Shown here: in pieces, positions 1 through 7,900 of the stretch
Position numbering within the stretch: position 1 is the first letter of the stretch
How the letters are laid out: the number at the start of each line of letters is the position of its first letter
NCBI GenBank assembly: GCA_011525915.1
Contig: WYBM01000015.1
Location: forward strand, 1 to 64,000
Direction of reading: 5' to 3'
From: Ardenticatenaceae bacterium
Lineage (GTDB): Bacteria; Chloroflexota; Anaerolineae; Promineifilales; Promineifilaceae
DNA length: 64,000 bases
The notes under the pieces: model-generated
Seen by the model: the letters and a program-made list of their open reading frames with translations, nothing else
The model's database searches: none
Told to the model about the DNA's origin: nothing
Made by a program: the position numbers and the translations under genes

Positions 1-2
1 AG

Positions 3-335
3 AGCCAGGGGCTGGAGCCACTGCCTCTCAGTGGGCAGGATGCGACAGCCGCAGGCATCCAGAACATCCTGGCTGGCTGGCAGACGATGACGGTGTACAA
101 ACCGATTAAGCTAGAGGCTGAAGCGGCTGGGGCAGCAGCACTCTCTTTGTTGTGTGGTGAGGATGTATCTGCATTGACCAGCGACACTATCAACAACGGG
201 ACCAATGACATCCCGTTCATGAAGCTGACACCAATAGCGGTGACCAAGGAGAACATCGCCGAGACGGTGATTGCCGACGGTTTCCGCACCTGGGAAGAAG
301 TTTGTGTCGGTGAGTTTGAGCAGTATTGTCCGTAG
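3..335 (+). CDS. Sugar ABC transporter substrate-binding protein, C-terminal part (XylF-like)
   Basis: The reading frame is already open at the left edge of the window, so only the last ~110 residues are present. The segment SGQDATAAGIQNILAGWQ followed by TMTVYKP is characteristic of the C-terminal lobe of D-xylose-type periplasmic binding proteins. In XylF the corresponding stretch is SGQDA...QTMTVYKPI, as recalled. The protein would capture a sugar outside the membrane and hand it to the permease. An ATPase and a XylH-like permease follow in the usual order. A long inverted repeat separates this gene from the ATPase, which is common after highly expressed binding-protein genes. Substrate assignment to xylose is by family resemblance only. 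Confidence 0.85.
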   Translation, partial: SQGLEPLPLSGQDATAAGIQNILAGWQTMTVYKPIKLEAEAAGAAALSLLCGEDVSALTSDTINNGTNDIPFMKLTPIAVTKENIAETVIADGFRTWEEVCVGEFEQYCP

Positions 336-345
336 TTGACATGAA

Positions 346-376
346 GACCTGGCAGGTTTTGAAAACTTGCCAGGTC
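346..376 (+). terminator. Inverted repeat after binding-protein gene
   Basis: GACCTGGCA at the left pairs with TGCCAGGTC at the right around an AT-rich GTTTTGAAAAC centre, itself largely self-complementary. It lies 10 nt after the stop of the binding-protein gene and before the ATPase. No long T-run follows, so it may act as an attenuator or mRNA-stabilising hairpin rather than a full terminator. Confidence 0.6.
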
Positions 377-442
377 ATATATAATTGCACCCAGACGCAC
401 TAGATGGCGGCGTATCCTACAGGTGGAAGAGAAGGAGGATTC

Positions 443-1216
443 ATGACAGAAAATGGCACACCCTTACTGCACTTAAAAGGCGTGTCTAAACACTTTGGTG
501 CCGTGCAGGCACTCAATAAGGTGGATTTTGAATCCTGCGAGGGAGAAGTTATGGCCTTGGTAGGGGATAACGGCGCGGGCAAATCTACCTTGATCAAGGG
601 GATTGCTGGTATTTATCGGTTTGACGAAGGGGAGGTTCATTTTGATGGGAAACTGGTACATATCCATGGTCCCCGTGATGCAGCCCATCTGGGTATTGAA
701 GTAGTGTATCAGGATCTGGCTTTGGCAGACAATCTGGATGTGGTCGCTAATATGTTTTTAGGGCGCGAGATGGTGCAACGGCCGTTTCGCCTGGACGAAG
801 CCAGTATGGAACGGTCAGCTCTGCAAACACTTGACTCTCTTTCGGTAACCACAGTGCGTTCTGTGCGGCAGGCAGTGGCTGAACTTTCTGGTGGCCAGCG
901 ACAGGCGATTGCTGTCGCCAAAGCTGTGATGTGGAATTCACGCCTGGTGATTTTGGATGAGCCGACAGCCGCCTTGGGCGTAGCCCAGACGCGGCAGGTA
1001 TTGGACCTGGTACGCCGCCTGGCAGGGAGGGGGCTGGCCGTTGTAATTATTTCCCATAATTTACACGATATTTTTGAAGTGGCTGACCGTATTACGGTGC
1101 TGCGTTTAGGCCAACAAGTGAACGTATTTAAAACCAAAGAGACCACACAACAGGAAGTAGTCCACGCGATTACGGCCGGTAAACTAGAACTAGTACCAGG
1201 AATGGTGTCACCATGA
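443..1216 (+). CDS. Sugar ABC transporter ATP-binding protein (single ABC domain)
   Basis: A 257-residue ABC ATPase energising sugar import. It shows a Walker A motif GDNGAGKS, signature LSGGQRQ, Walker B LVILDEPTAALG and a switch histidine in IISHNLHD. Unlike E. coli XylG or RbsA (~500 residues, two fused ABC domains), it has a single domain, as in the FrcA group. The start at 443 is chosen over an in-frame ATG at 404 because AAGGAGG lies 5 nt upstream. The stop overlaps the permease start in an ATGA, so the two are translationally coupled. Confidence 0.93.
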   Translation: MTENGTPLLHLKGVSKHFGAVQALNKVDFESCEGEVMALVGDNGAGKSTLIKGIAGIYRFDEGEVHFDGKLVHIHGPRDAAHLGIEVVYQDLALADNLDVVANMFLGREMVQRPFRLDEASMERSALQTLDSLSVTTVRSVRQAVAELSGGQRQAIAVAKAVMWNSRLVILDEPTAALGVAQTRQVLDLVRRLAGRGLAVVIISHNLHDIFEVADRITVLRLGQQVNVFKTKETTQQEVVHAITAGKLELVPGMVSP

Positions 1217-2535
1217 GCGAGACACAGTTAACACCCACATCAGAAAGATCTATTTTAAAAGAAGCTCAGTCGCAATCTCTTGGGCAGTATGTGAGTGCTT
1301 ACATAAAGCGGTTACGGTCCGGTGATATCGGCTCGCTGCCTATTATTTTAGGGCTGATAGTTATTACCATTATCTTCCAATCATTGAATGAAAATTTCCT
1401 GACGCCGCGCAATTTTGTCAACCTGATCGTGCAAATGGCTGGTATTACGGTCATTGCCATTGGCGTGGTGTTTGTACTGCTGCTGGGGGAGATTGATCTG
1501 TCTATTGGTTACGTAAGTGCGGTGGCGGCGGTGATGGTAGCCTTGCTGCTGCGGGGTCCTGCGGGGATTTCCGGGGTAGGAGCGCTGATGACGCGGCTGG
1601 GTCTTGTGGAGCCGTGGCCCTGGTTTGCGGCCGTTTTAATGGCCATGTTATTGGTTGCTTTGATTGGTATGGTGCAGGGTTTAATTATTACCCGTTTTCA
1701 ACTGCCGTCATTTGTGGTGACGCTGGCCGGCTTGCTGGTGTGGAATGGTGTCGTATTGATTTTGATCGGCGCCGGCGGCACGGTGATCATTCAAGACAGC
1801 GTGATCATAAGCATTGCCAACTATTTCTTACCGCGAGAACTGGTCGTGAATGGCACAACGCTGCCCCTAAATTTTGGCTGGTTAGTTGGTATTGTCGTGG
1901 TGGGCATTTTTGCTATCGGTCAGGCCTCGCGTTGGGTGTCGCGGCGTAAGCGGCAGGTTTCTACCACACCTTTGGTGATCATTATATTGCAGATTGCTGC
2001 TGTGGCGGTGGTTACGGCCGTGCTGGTTTACGTTTGCAATTTGGACCGCGGTGTGCCATTGGTGGGCGTTATTATGCTCATTTTGCTCACCTTCTTTTCG
2101 TTCCTGGCCACACGTACCCGTTTTGGCCGCTATGTGTACGCCATTGGTGGCAATATGGAAGCGGCGCGCCGGGCCGGTATTAACGTCACCCGCATTCGAG
2201 TGACGGTTTTTATGCTTTCCAGCCTGATGGCGGGGTTGGGAGGGGTGGTCCTGGCCTCGCGGCTGCGTTCCGTGGACACGGCCGCAGGCGGCGGTGATCT
2301 GCTGCTGATCTCCATTGCCGCGCCTGTGATCGGTGGTACTAGTCTGTTTGGCGGCCGTGGCCGGGTGCTGAGTGCCTTGTTGGGCGCTCTGGTTATCGCT
2401 GGGGTCAATAATGGCATGGGCTTGTTAGGGCTTAGTGCAGGCGTCAAGTTTGTGGTAACTGGCCTGGTGTTATTGGCCGCCGTGCTGGTAGACGCTATAT
2501 CCCGGCGTGGTCGGGCTCAGTCAGGCATTGCCTAA
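1213..2535 (+). CDS. xylH: Sugar ABC transporter permease (XylH-like)
   Basis: A 440-residue polytopic inner-membrane protein with about ten hydrophobic segments. The N-terminal cytoplasmic stretch (~45 residues) is followed by NENFLTPRNFVNLIVQMAG and LLGEIDLSIGYVSA, both typical of the XylH/RbsC permease family (BPD_transp_2). The EAA-like region GGNMEAARRAGIN near residue 315 is the site where the ATPase docks. It begins within the ATPase stop codon (ATGA). It ends the import operon; no xylose isomerase or kinase follows in this window, so the sugar remains a family-level inference. Confidence 0.9.
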   Translation: MSETQLTPTSERSILKEAQSQSLGQYVSAYIKRLRSGDIGSLPIILGLIVITIIFQSLNENFLTPRNFVNLIVQMAGITVIAIGVVFVLLLGEIDLSIGYVSAVAAVMVALLLRGPAGISGVGALMTRLGLVEPWPWFAAVLMAMLLVALIGMVQGLIITRFQLPSFVVTLAGLLVWNGVVLILIGAGGTVIIQDSVIISIANYFLPRELVVNGTTLPLNFGWLVGIVVVGIFAIGQASRWVSRRKRQVSTTPLVIIILQIAAVAVVTAVLVYVCNLDRGVPLVGVIMLILLTFFSFLATRTRFGRYVYAIGGNMEAARRAGINVTRIRVTVFMLSSLMAGLGGVVLASRLRSVDTAAGGGDLLLISIAAPVIGGTSLFGGRGRVLSALLGALVIAGVNNGMGLLGLSAGVKFVVTGLVLLAAVLVDAISRRGRAQSGIA

Positions 2536-2625
2536 GGGCTCACCCATCAATCTGAAGAGACAACATGAGCACAAGCGCAGCACCATGAGTGTGCAATGCT
2601 GTTGGGCATGACGGCTAACTTTAGA

Positions 2626-3231
2626 TTAACTGGATGAGAGGGAAATACTGTCCAGTAGCAATTGATTCATTCTTACGCAAGTTAAAGGCCAAGATTCGTC
2701 GGTCGGTTCAGTAAACCGTAACACGTTTACGCCTTCATAAACAGCGAGAATGGCAGTGGCAACAAGTGCGGCGTCAACCCGGCCAAATTCTCCATTTTCT
2801 ATACCTTTTTCAATCATTGAGCTCAGCAGTTTACGGTACTTAACAAAGTAGTCATGCAAACATTGTCTGACTGCTTCTTTTCGTCCTGCTAATGCATAAA
2901 ACTCATAAACAATGCTCAAATATACGGCGGTATCTTCCATTTGGGTGGCAAGTTTCTGTATCCAATCTAGCAAGCTGTCCTTGATGGATCTGTCTGTTTC
3001 TAGAATCCCCTCTAAATTCCCGTAACCTTGATCTAAGGATGCTTGCAGCACGGAAAAAACCAATGCCTCTTTGTCCGTGAAATACAGGTACAAAGTTCCT
3101 TTGCTCAAACCAACTTCTTGAGCAACATCCGCCATGGTGGCTTGATGTAATCCCTTTTCAGCAAAAACGAGCATGGCCGCATTTAATATTTGAGGTATGC
3201 GTTCGGCGCTTACGTTGGGTCGTGGTGACAA
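2626..3231 (-). CDS. TetR/AcrR family transcriptional regulator
   Basis: A 201-residue DNA-binding regulator. The N-terminal helix-turn-helix is clear (ERIPQILNAAMLVFAEKG then VGLSKGTLYLYFTDKEALV, residues ~11-59); the C-terminal ligand-binding part is helical and unassigned. The likely start is a TTG at 3231 preceded by GGGGA. It is the last gene of a three-gene minus-strand unit (membrane protein, acetyltransferase, TetR). The promoter of that unit carries a perfect 28-bp palindrome at 4561-4588, the likely operator, so it probably represses its own operon. The ligand is unknown. Confidence 0.9.
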   Translation of the reverse strand: MSPRPNVSAERIPQILNAAMLVFAEKGLHQATMADVAQEVGLSKGTLYLYFTDKEALVFSVLQASLDQGYGNLEGILETDRSIKDSLLDWIQKLATQMEDTAVYLSIVYEFYALAGRKEAVRQCLHDYFVKYRKLLSSMIEKGIENGEFGRVDAALVATAILAVYEGVNVLRFTEPTDESWPLTCVRMNQLLLDSISLSSS

Positions 3232-3257
3232 AGCTTTCCCCTTTTACTTCAAGTTCA

Positions 3258-3890
3258 TTATTTTGGTCTGAACATACTATAAATTGTTACAGGCTCCATA
3301 AATTCTGTACCAATTAGTTTATAACCAAAACGTTCATAAAGTGGTATATTTTTGGCATTCTCCGTATCCAGTCCAATACCAGATGAATGTGGCGATTGTT
3401 CCACCAGGGAATGAATATGATCTAGCAGCATGCGGCCTACCCCTTTTCCTTGGTGTTTTGGTGCTATGCTTATAAATATGAGGTAATGGTTTGGGTTCTC
3501 TGGCCGTAAGGAACTGGTGAGCTTCATGTAGTTGTTTATAAAAATAAAGTTCCGAAAGGAAATTCTGAAAGCAAAGCGCAGAGATTGGTAGATTAGCTTT
3601 CCTATCTGAAAGATGCCAACCCTATTTCTTACAGACCTTTCTACATTGGCTATTCCAATAAGTTCCCCATTGCACTCTATGCCAAGCAATAACTCGTTGA
3701 GCAATATGCTTTTCGCCAGTAAAAAGCTAAAAAATGGCTGGCTTTCCTCTTTTGTATTCGCAGGAAACATATGCCTGATCAAAGGATCATCTTGAAATGC
3801 ATCTGTTAGTACATCTAGGGCCCTTGGAAAACAGGAGTCATCAAGCTGTACAATTGTAAACATTTGTGGTGAATCAACCTGTACACCCAT
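3258..3890 (-). CDS. GNAT family N-acetyltransferase
   Basis: About 210 residues with the GNAT fold. The acetyl-CoA-binding segment is visible as HQGKGVGRMLLDHIHSL (Q/RxxGxG/A pattern), preceded by a beta strand NHYLIFISIAPK and followed by LDTENAKNIPLYERFGYKLIG, typical of small-molecule or antibiotic-type acetyltransferases. The start at 3890 falls just after the stop of the upstream membrane-protein gene (3892); a longer start at 3926 would overlap it. It is probably co-transcribed with the neighbouring TetR gene and under its control. The acceptor substrate cannot be deduced. Confidence 0.85.
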   Translation of the reverse strand: MGVQVDSPQMFTIVQLDDSCFPRALDVLTDAFQDDPLIRHMFPANTKEESQPFFSFLLAKSILLNELLLGIECNGELIGIANVERSVRNRVGIFQIGKLIYQSLRFAFRISFRNFIFINNYMKLTSSLRPENPNHYLIFISIAPKHQGKGVGRMLLDHIHSLVEQSPHSSGIGLDTENAKNIPLYERFGYKLIGTEFMEPVTIYSMFRPK

Positions 3891-3891
3891 T

Positions 3892-4509
3892 TTATATATC
3901 TCTTGAAGCATAGTGTTCAACAGCAAAGCTGTAAATCACCTTGAGCTGATAAAAAGTTAGGGCAACGAGCAGTATGAGCGGGAGTTCAGTAGAACTCAAT
4001 AGCAAACCGATGAGTCCAATGGCCAGGAAACTGCCAGCGACGGGTTTTTGAGCAGGGTAACTTTGCAATGCATTGATGACAAAGGCGGACACGGCCGTAT
4101 ACCCCCAAACCAATAGGCAGATTAAGGTAAAATCACCAAACAAAAACGAGAATATCAAAGGCTGAATATGGAGTGCGATAAATACCAATCGTGCTTTTGG
4201 TGACGCTTTGTAGAATTTATTGGTGGAGAATGTCAGGTTAGCAATAAATCCTGCAAAAATATCGAATACGAGTAAGAGTAATATCGCAGTCTGCCAGTTT
4301 GCAAGAATGGACCACTCGGGATGCGTGATGCCAAATAATGTCAGAGTGGCTATTGGACTGACAGTGAATACCAGCAGTAACTCCATCAAAGTGGACTCGG
4401 TACCAAGAACTTCATGCCATAGGGAAGGAATACGAATAGTTTTCATGATCATTTTATTGTGTGGTTTTACAGTACATTTTGTTGGCGGAGCAATCTTGCC
4501 ATCACGCAC
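3892..4509 (-). CDS. Integral membrane protein of unknown function
   Basis: A 205-residue protein with about six hydrophobic segments, e.g. LMELLLVFTVSPIATLTLFG, ILLLLVFDIFAGFIANLTF, LVFIALHIQPLIFSFLFG and LAIGLIGLLLSSTELPLILL. I do not recognise a named family. The likely start is a GTG at 4509 with AAGG/GGAG upstream; an internal ATG at the MIMKTIRIP segment is an alternative. It is the first gene of the TetR-controlled operon, placed directly behind the promoter and operator at 4561-4613, so it may be an exporter or resistance-type membrane protein. That role is inference. Confidence 0.75.
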   Translation of the reverse strand: MRDGKIAPPTKCTVKPHNKMIMKTIRIPSLWHEVLGTESTLMELLLVFTVSPIATLTLFGITHPEWSILANWQTAILLLLVFDIFAGFIANLTFSTNKFYKASPKARLVFIALHIQPLIFSFLFGDFTLICLLVWGYTAVSAFVINALQSYPAQKPVAGSFLAIGLIGLLLSSTELPLILLVALTFYQLKVIYSFAVEHYASRDI

Positions 4510-4560
4510 GCTTAACCCTTAACTCCTTACTTGATCTTTTAGGTTGATACAGTCAGAACA

Positions 4561-4588
4561 ATAAATAACTGACCGGTCAGTTATTTAT
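4561..4588. promoter_or_regulatory. Perfect 28-bp palindrome, likely TetR operator
   Basis: The half-site ATAAATAACTGACC is followed immediately by its exact reverse complement, with no spacer and no mismatch. The core TGACCGGTCA resembles known TetR-family operators. It overlaps the -10 element of the minus-strand promoter that reads into the membrane protein/acetyltransferase/TetR operon. Confidence 0.85.
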
Positions 4589-4613
4589 ATACTAAAAAGG
4601 TCTATCCTGTCAA
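4585..4613 (-). promoter_or_regulatory. Sigma-70 type promoter of the TetR operon
   Basis: On the minus strand TTGACA (4613-4608) is followed after 17 nt by ATATAA (4590-4585). Both boxes are near consensus. The -10 box is shared with the right end of the 28-bp palindrome, so regulator binding would occlude polymerase. Confidence 0.75.
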
Positions 4614-4664
4614 TAGTTATTTCTGCTTGCACTATCCCACTAACCCCCACTGCATCCAAAGCCC

Positions 4665-4768
4665 CTAGTACCAGTTTTCAGTAATCCGTGTACAGTTTTC
4701 AGTACTGGCCTACCTCTGGAAATAGCCTGCTGAAAACTGATGACAGACTTCTGGTTACTGGCACTAGA
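4665..4768 (-). repeat. 103-bp intergenic element, copy A
   Basis: The reverse complement of this segment aligns almost base for base with 19601-19703 and clearly with 53412-53513. It starts with CTAGTGCCAGTAACC and ends with AACTGGTACTAG, so the termini are near-perfect inverted repeats. It contains internal CTGAAAACTG repeats. It is non-coding and lies between the TetR operon promoter and the secreted-protein gene. Confidence 0.85.
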
Positions 4769-4987
4769 CTTTTATTGATATTAAGCGCCACGGCCGTTTG
4801 CCCTGCGCCATTGCCAGCGGCCGCAAAAGCAATATCCCCCAGGCCAACATAGAGATGGATACCCTTCGGACGGATTTCGGACGGCCGTGCCGTATTATGA
4901 CTGGGTGTTGAAAGTATGACAGTTTGTGCAAAATGTAAGCCGTGGTTCCCGGCACTTTACGTTTTACGTTTTGCCAAAGGAGATAGT
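4769..4987. other. Intergenic stretch with no recognised gene
   Basis: About 220 bases between repeat copy A and the secreted-protein start. It contains two ACGGCCGT palindromes and a Shine-Dalgarno sequence AAAGGAGAT just before 4988. Short open frames exist on the minus strand but none has a ribosome-binding site or a recognisable product. Confidence 0.5.
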
Positions 4988-7900
4988 ATGTATCGCTATT
5001 TACGTTCCCTACTTTTTTGCAGCCTATTCTGGCGGCTGACAGCCATGTGCCTGTTAGCCCTGGTGATTAGCTTTGCCCTGGCCGGGTCAGCCCCGGTGAA
5101 AGCACTTTCGACGACGACGGTCAACACGACGGCCGTGGCCAATAATGCCAACGACAACAATTGTGACTTGTGGGAAGCTTTGCAAGCCATTGCCGACTTT
5201 AACAATAACACCGACTCTGACAACAATGGCAGCACCGCCTCTTACCACGAGTGTGCCACCGGCGCTGGCCCCCATGTTATCATCTTTGCTGGCCCGGCCG
5301 CTGGTGGCACCATCACCTTAAATCCGGCGCTGACCACCGTGCTGCCCTGGGTCACGGACGATGTCACCCTCACGGGCCCGGTGGTGATAGACGGCAATGG
5401 TGGCTCAGGCCAAAACCAGGTGAATTCCTCTATCTTCCATGTGAATGCTGGTGGTAAATTGACCCTGCTTAACCTGGTCGTGCAAAATGGCTATACCAGT
5501 GGGGCGGGCGGGGCCATCCTCAGCCTGGGCAGCCAGGATGAAATTAACATTATTGGTTCCAGTATTCAGAACAACAAGGCCGACGGCCGTGGGGGGGCTA
5601 TCAGCGCCTCTGGAAAGGTCAACATCCTGGCTTCTAACTTCTCTGGTAACAAAGCTCTGGGTACAGACGGCCCCTGGGGTGATGCCGAAGGTCAAGGCGG
5701 GGCCATCTACAAATCTGGTTACACGTCCCTGAATATCTCGCTCAGTAACTTTGCCGGGAACATTGCCACCGAAGGCGGTGGTGCCATTTACACCGGGGCC
5801 GACAATGGTGAAATCTCTGACACTGTCTTTAATGGCAATATTGTGGATGACAACGCCCCTACCGATGACACCGACGGCGGCGGTGCGATCTACAACTTCG
5901 GCAACAATTCTGATGGCGGCCTGACCATCATCCGGTCTGTGTTTAACGGCAACCTGAGCTTTGAAGGCCCTGGCGGCGCCATCCAAAACGCTTCCGATGG
6001 CTACCTGCACGTTTACGATAGTTCCTTTAACGGTAACATTGCCGGTGATTTGACCAATGAAGAGATGGGCGGGGCCATTTATAATTGGGAAGTGTTAGAT
6101 ATTCGCCGTGTGACTTTTATGGCCAATGTCTCGGCGCGGGGTAATGGCGGTGCGGTGGCCAATGACCGTACTGGTGATGCCACCTTTGCCAATGTCACCT
6201 TCACCGGTAACGGCGCTCCAGACGGCGACGGCGGCGCTATCTGGAATGGCAACACCCAACAGGGTGGCCCGGCATCTGACGTTTTTCTCTACAACGTTAC
6301 ACTTTCTTATAATGCTTCCCCCAATGCCGGCGCGGCTATCTTTAACCAGACGGCCGGTAATCATACCGTCACCCTGGCCAACACCATTATTGACGGCCTG
6401 GGCGTTCCCGGCGCTGGGGACAACTGCAATGAGGCGCTGACGTCGCAGGGGTATAACATTGACAGCGCCAATACCTGTGGCCTGAACCAGAGCAGTGATC
6501 AGCATGATACTGACCCAGACCTGGATACACCCGGTTTTAACGGTGGTCCGCTGGCTTCGCTGTTCACCCAGGCGCTTAACGCCGGCAGCCCGGCCATTGA
6601 TGCCGGCAGCAACAGTGTCTGCGCCAACAGCTATGTGGAAAACCTGGATCAGCGCAGCGACCCGCGCCCCAAAGGCATTACCTGTGACATCGGCGCCTTT
6701 GAGACCGACCCTCTGGTGGCTGGTTACGGTTCTAACCCGGTGCAGCCGGGTCCGGTGGTGGTGGGCAGCACCAGTGTTGGTGTGCCTGTTACCAACACCT
6801 TCACCATTCTCTCGGTCGGCAACACCACGCTGCAGGTGAGTAACCCCACCTTGGGCGGCGCCAATGCCGCTGAGTTTGCCGTACTCACGTCCTTCCCACA
6901 AAACATAAACGCCGGCAGCAGCCGAGCCGTGGAACTTGAGTGCGCCGGCAGTACTGTTGGGGATTTTACTGCCACCCTGACACTGGATACCAATGCCCCG
7001 GCGACGCCTTCAGTTACCTATAACCTGCAGTGCCACGTAGAGGCGGCGCCCACGCCGGGCTACGGCTCTAACCCGGGTGCGCCCGGCCCGTTGGACTTTG
7101 GCCAGGTATACGTGGGCCAGTCAGCGGGGCGGACGTTGACCTTTTTTGAAACGGGCAACGCTACATTAAACGTGCCCACGGCTGATCTTTCGGGCGCAAA
7201 TCCCTCTGACTTTAACTTTAACGCCTATGACAGTTCGATCAATGATGGCGAACCCCCCGTGAATATACCTATTACGTGTACACCCTCTGATTTTGGGGTG
7301 CGCACGGCCGTGCTCACCCTGACCACCAATGATCCTCTGCGTCCAAGTGTCAGCTATAACCTGGTGTGTGAGGGCATGCCGCTGCCGCCGGCGCCGCTGG
7401 AATGGCCGGGCCTCAGCTATATCAATGGGCAGGGCGGCCTGAACTCATTAGATGGGGCCTATGACGTGGCTATCAGCCCAGACGGGCTGCACGCCTACGT
7501 CACCAGCTTTAATAGTGACTCCCTAACCGTTTTCAGCCGTCATGCAGCCACAGGGGCGTTAACGTTTGTCATGTCCACCAGTAACCTGGATATGGATGGG
7601 CCGCAAAAGGTAGCCATCAGCCCAGACGGCACTCAGGTGTTTGTCACGGCCCGTGCCACAGATGCCTTTCTGGTGTTTAATCGGAATGCCAGTTCGGGTA
7701 TCGTGACATTGGCCGATGTGTTTATCAATGGTCAGGGTGGGGTGACGGGGCTGGATTATCCCTATGGGATTGCGGTGAGCCCTGACGGCCGTTACCTGTA
7801 CGTCACTGGTTTCCTCTCCAATTCCCTGGTCACTTTTTCCCGTGATAGTAATGGCAATGTGGCCTATGAAACTACTCTGGTGGATGGTGTCAATCTGGAT

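Noticed and set aside
2536-2625. Short ORFs after the sugar permease
   Set aside because: Frames of fewer than ten codons without ribosome-binding sites; treated as the intergenic space between convergent operons.
4764-4955. 63-residue minus-strand ORF between the repeat and the secreted-protein gene
   Set aside because: No ribosome-binding site and no recognisable product; it overlaps repeat copy A. An alternative frame (VGLGDIAFAAAGNGAG) looks protein-like but has no start, so at most it is a decayed remnant.
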